Shown here: positions 63,137 through 64,000 of the stretch, piece after piece
Layout of the letters: every line of letters begins with the position of its first letter
Position numbering within the stretch: position 1 is the stretch's first letter
Assembly: GCF_900113675.1 (NCBI RefSeq)
Contig: NZ_FOQE01000005.1
Span: 1 to 64,000 of the forward strand
Reading direction: 5' to 3'
Origin: Pisciglobus halotolerans
GTDB lineage: Bacteria > Bacillota > Bacilli > Lactobacillales > Carnobacteriaceae
DNA length: 64,000 nucleotides
The notes under the pieces: model-generated
Database searches by the model: none
What the model saw: the letters and a program-made list of their open reading frames with translations, nothing else
What the model was told of the DNA's origin: nothing
Made by a program: the position numbers and the translations under genes

Positions 63137-63484
63137 TTGCTAGTCCTGTGGGAAAACGCTCATATGAATGTTCAAGAATTGGGGAAACAATTGAATTTAG
63201 ACAGTGGTACTTTAACGCCTATGCTGAAACGCATGGAAGCGGCGGGATATGTTACTCGTGTTCGCAATCCGGATGACGAACGAAAAGTAATGATCCAAGT
63301 AACTGATAAAGCAAACGGAATCAAGCAAGAGCTGCTGGAAAAAGTTTCTGGATGTCTGGACCTTCTCGATATCGAAGAAAAAGAGTACTTTGATTTACTT
63401 GCAAGGATCGATCATTTAACAAAAAGCTTAGGAGGAATGAATGATGGCAGAATCAAAAGTAATGTATCAAACAAAAGCTGTTAA
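63137..63484 (+). pseudogene. ohrR: ohrR, 5'-truncated peroxide-sensing MarR repressor
   Basis: From about 63119 the frame reads YPQCVTLLVLWENAHMNVQE then LDSGTLTPMLKRMEAAGYVT and DDERKVMIQVT, matching residues from about 45 of OhrR to its end. The N-terminal helices with the sensing cysteine are missing, and a stop lies at 63110-63112. Another frame upstream (63072-63118, FFRLVIALVSELTK) may be the rest of the N-terminus, so a small deletion and frameshift are likely. The C-terminus runs into ohr by 41 bp. Confidence 0.75.
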
Positions 63485-63875
63485 CACAGGTGGACGCGAT
63501 GGAGAAAGCAAATTAGCAGATGGTTCGTTTTCAGTCAGAGTCTCTACACCAAAAAGTATGGGTGGAGTGGGACAAGGGAGCAATCCTGAACAACTATTTG
63601 CTCTTGGGTATAGCGCATGTTTCAATTCAGCTCTAGAAATTAAAATGCAACAAGCAAAAATTGAAGCGAAATCTCAAGTATCAGCAGAAGTTACTTTAAA
63701 TACAGACCCAACAGACGACGGGTTTAAAATCTCAGTTGTCATGGAAGTTGCTATTGAAGGAAAAGACTTAGAAGAAACACAAAAGTTGGCAGATGAAGCT
63801 CATGCATTTTGTCCTTACTCAAAAGCTACTCGAAACAATATTGACGTTGCAGTCAAAGCAGTGGCATATCAATAA
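63444..63875 (+). CDS. ohr: Organic hydroperoxide resistance protein Ohr
   Basis: A 143-residue OsmC/Ohr thiol peroxidase. The two reactive cysteines are present in GYSACFNSAL and AFCPYSKATR; NPEQLFALGYSACF is the family signature. It reduces organic peroxides with lipoyl or dithiol donors. The ATG at 63444 is eight bases after GGAGG. It lies behind the broken ohrR, so its normal OhrR repression is probably lost. A terminator follows. Confidence 0.95.
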   Translation: MAESKVMYQTKAVNTGGRDGESKLADGSFSVRVSTPKSMGGVGQGSNPEQLFALGYSACFNSALEIKMQQAKIEAKSQVSAEVTLNTDPTDDGFKISVVMEVAIEGKDLEETQKLADEAHAFCPYSKATRNNIDVAVKAVAYQ

Positions 63876-63889
63876 AAATCTAAAAACAA

Positions 63890-63920
63890 AAAACCATGTT
63901 GATAAGAACATGGTTTTTTT
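63890..63920 (+). terminator. Terminator after ohr
   Basis: AAAACCATGTT (63890-63900) pairs with AACATGGTTTT (63907-63917), followed by T. Confidence 0.9.
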
Positions 63921-64000
63921 ATAAAGAAAGAATCACTTTTGTTATTTAAATATAAACTTATATTAAGCGATACGAGCGGGATGATTTATTGTACTTATCA

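Overview
The window is about 64 kb of low-GC chromosome from a Gram-positive bacterium of the order Lactobacillales, most like Carnobacteriaceae or a near relative. I base this on conserved gene order (phoH-pgpH-ybeY-dgkA-era-recO, then glyQS, then dnaG-rpoD-trmK-nif3), strong AGGAGG ribosome sites, TTG and GTG starts, RexAB rather than RecBCD, a NiaR/NiaX niacin pair and a glycine T-box. No database search was possible; the taxon is inference.

Layout. 1-7.6 kb: end of an insertion sequence, a Fur-family regulator, rpsU, yqeY and the phoH-to-recO operon. 7.65-21.8 kb: a 14.1 kb integrated mobile element with a tyrosine integrase, an excisionase-like protein, a HUH plus SF3-helicase Rep, an FtsK-like translocase and a defence cargo (a 370-residue unknown protein, a type III restriction-modification pair, a PHP-domain/SMC-like ATPase and a 95-residue partner). 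It is bounded by two diverged copies of the 3' end of rpsI, although no rpsI gene is here. 21.9-30.5 kb: an unknown gene, glyQS behind a T-box, a DUF488 gene and niaR-niaX, separated by two internally deleted ISLre2-like elements. 30.6-45.7 kb: dnaG, rpoD, trmK, a Nif3-like gene, pepT and rexB-rexA. 46-48.6 kb (minus strand): a cell-envelope cluster of a YkyA-like lipoprotein, a frameshifted polysaccharide deacetylase and a glycoside-hydrolase-like protein. 48.8-56.9 kb: lspA, a pseudouridine synthase, pyrR, rqcH (minus), an alpha-carbonic anhydrase and a tryptophan-type ABC transporter operon. 57-63.9 kb: a MarR regulator, an ECF S component, a YrrS-like protein, a GTPase, thpR, a NUDIX hydrolase, a LysR regulator, a broken ohrR and ohr.

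Main discoveries. (1) The leader of the ABC transporter operon holds a complete promoter, a 24-codon leader ORF with one Trp codon, and alternative hairpins that form a logically complete ribosome-mediated attenuator. (2) The mobile element has the rpsI-tail attachment signature at a non-rpsI site, and joins a CRESS-like HUH-SF3 Rep with a type III R-M and PHP-ATPase defence module. (3) A 137-bp MITE-like repeat family has a central segment that is inverted between copies, flanked by the palindrome GAAATTTC. (4) ISLre2-derived elements carry a compensated leader hairpin; one has its transposase replaced by an unrelated small gene yet keeps a perfect 9-bp target duplication. (5) The niaX promoter contains a perfect 44-bp palindrome covering its -10.
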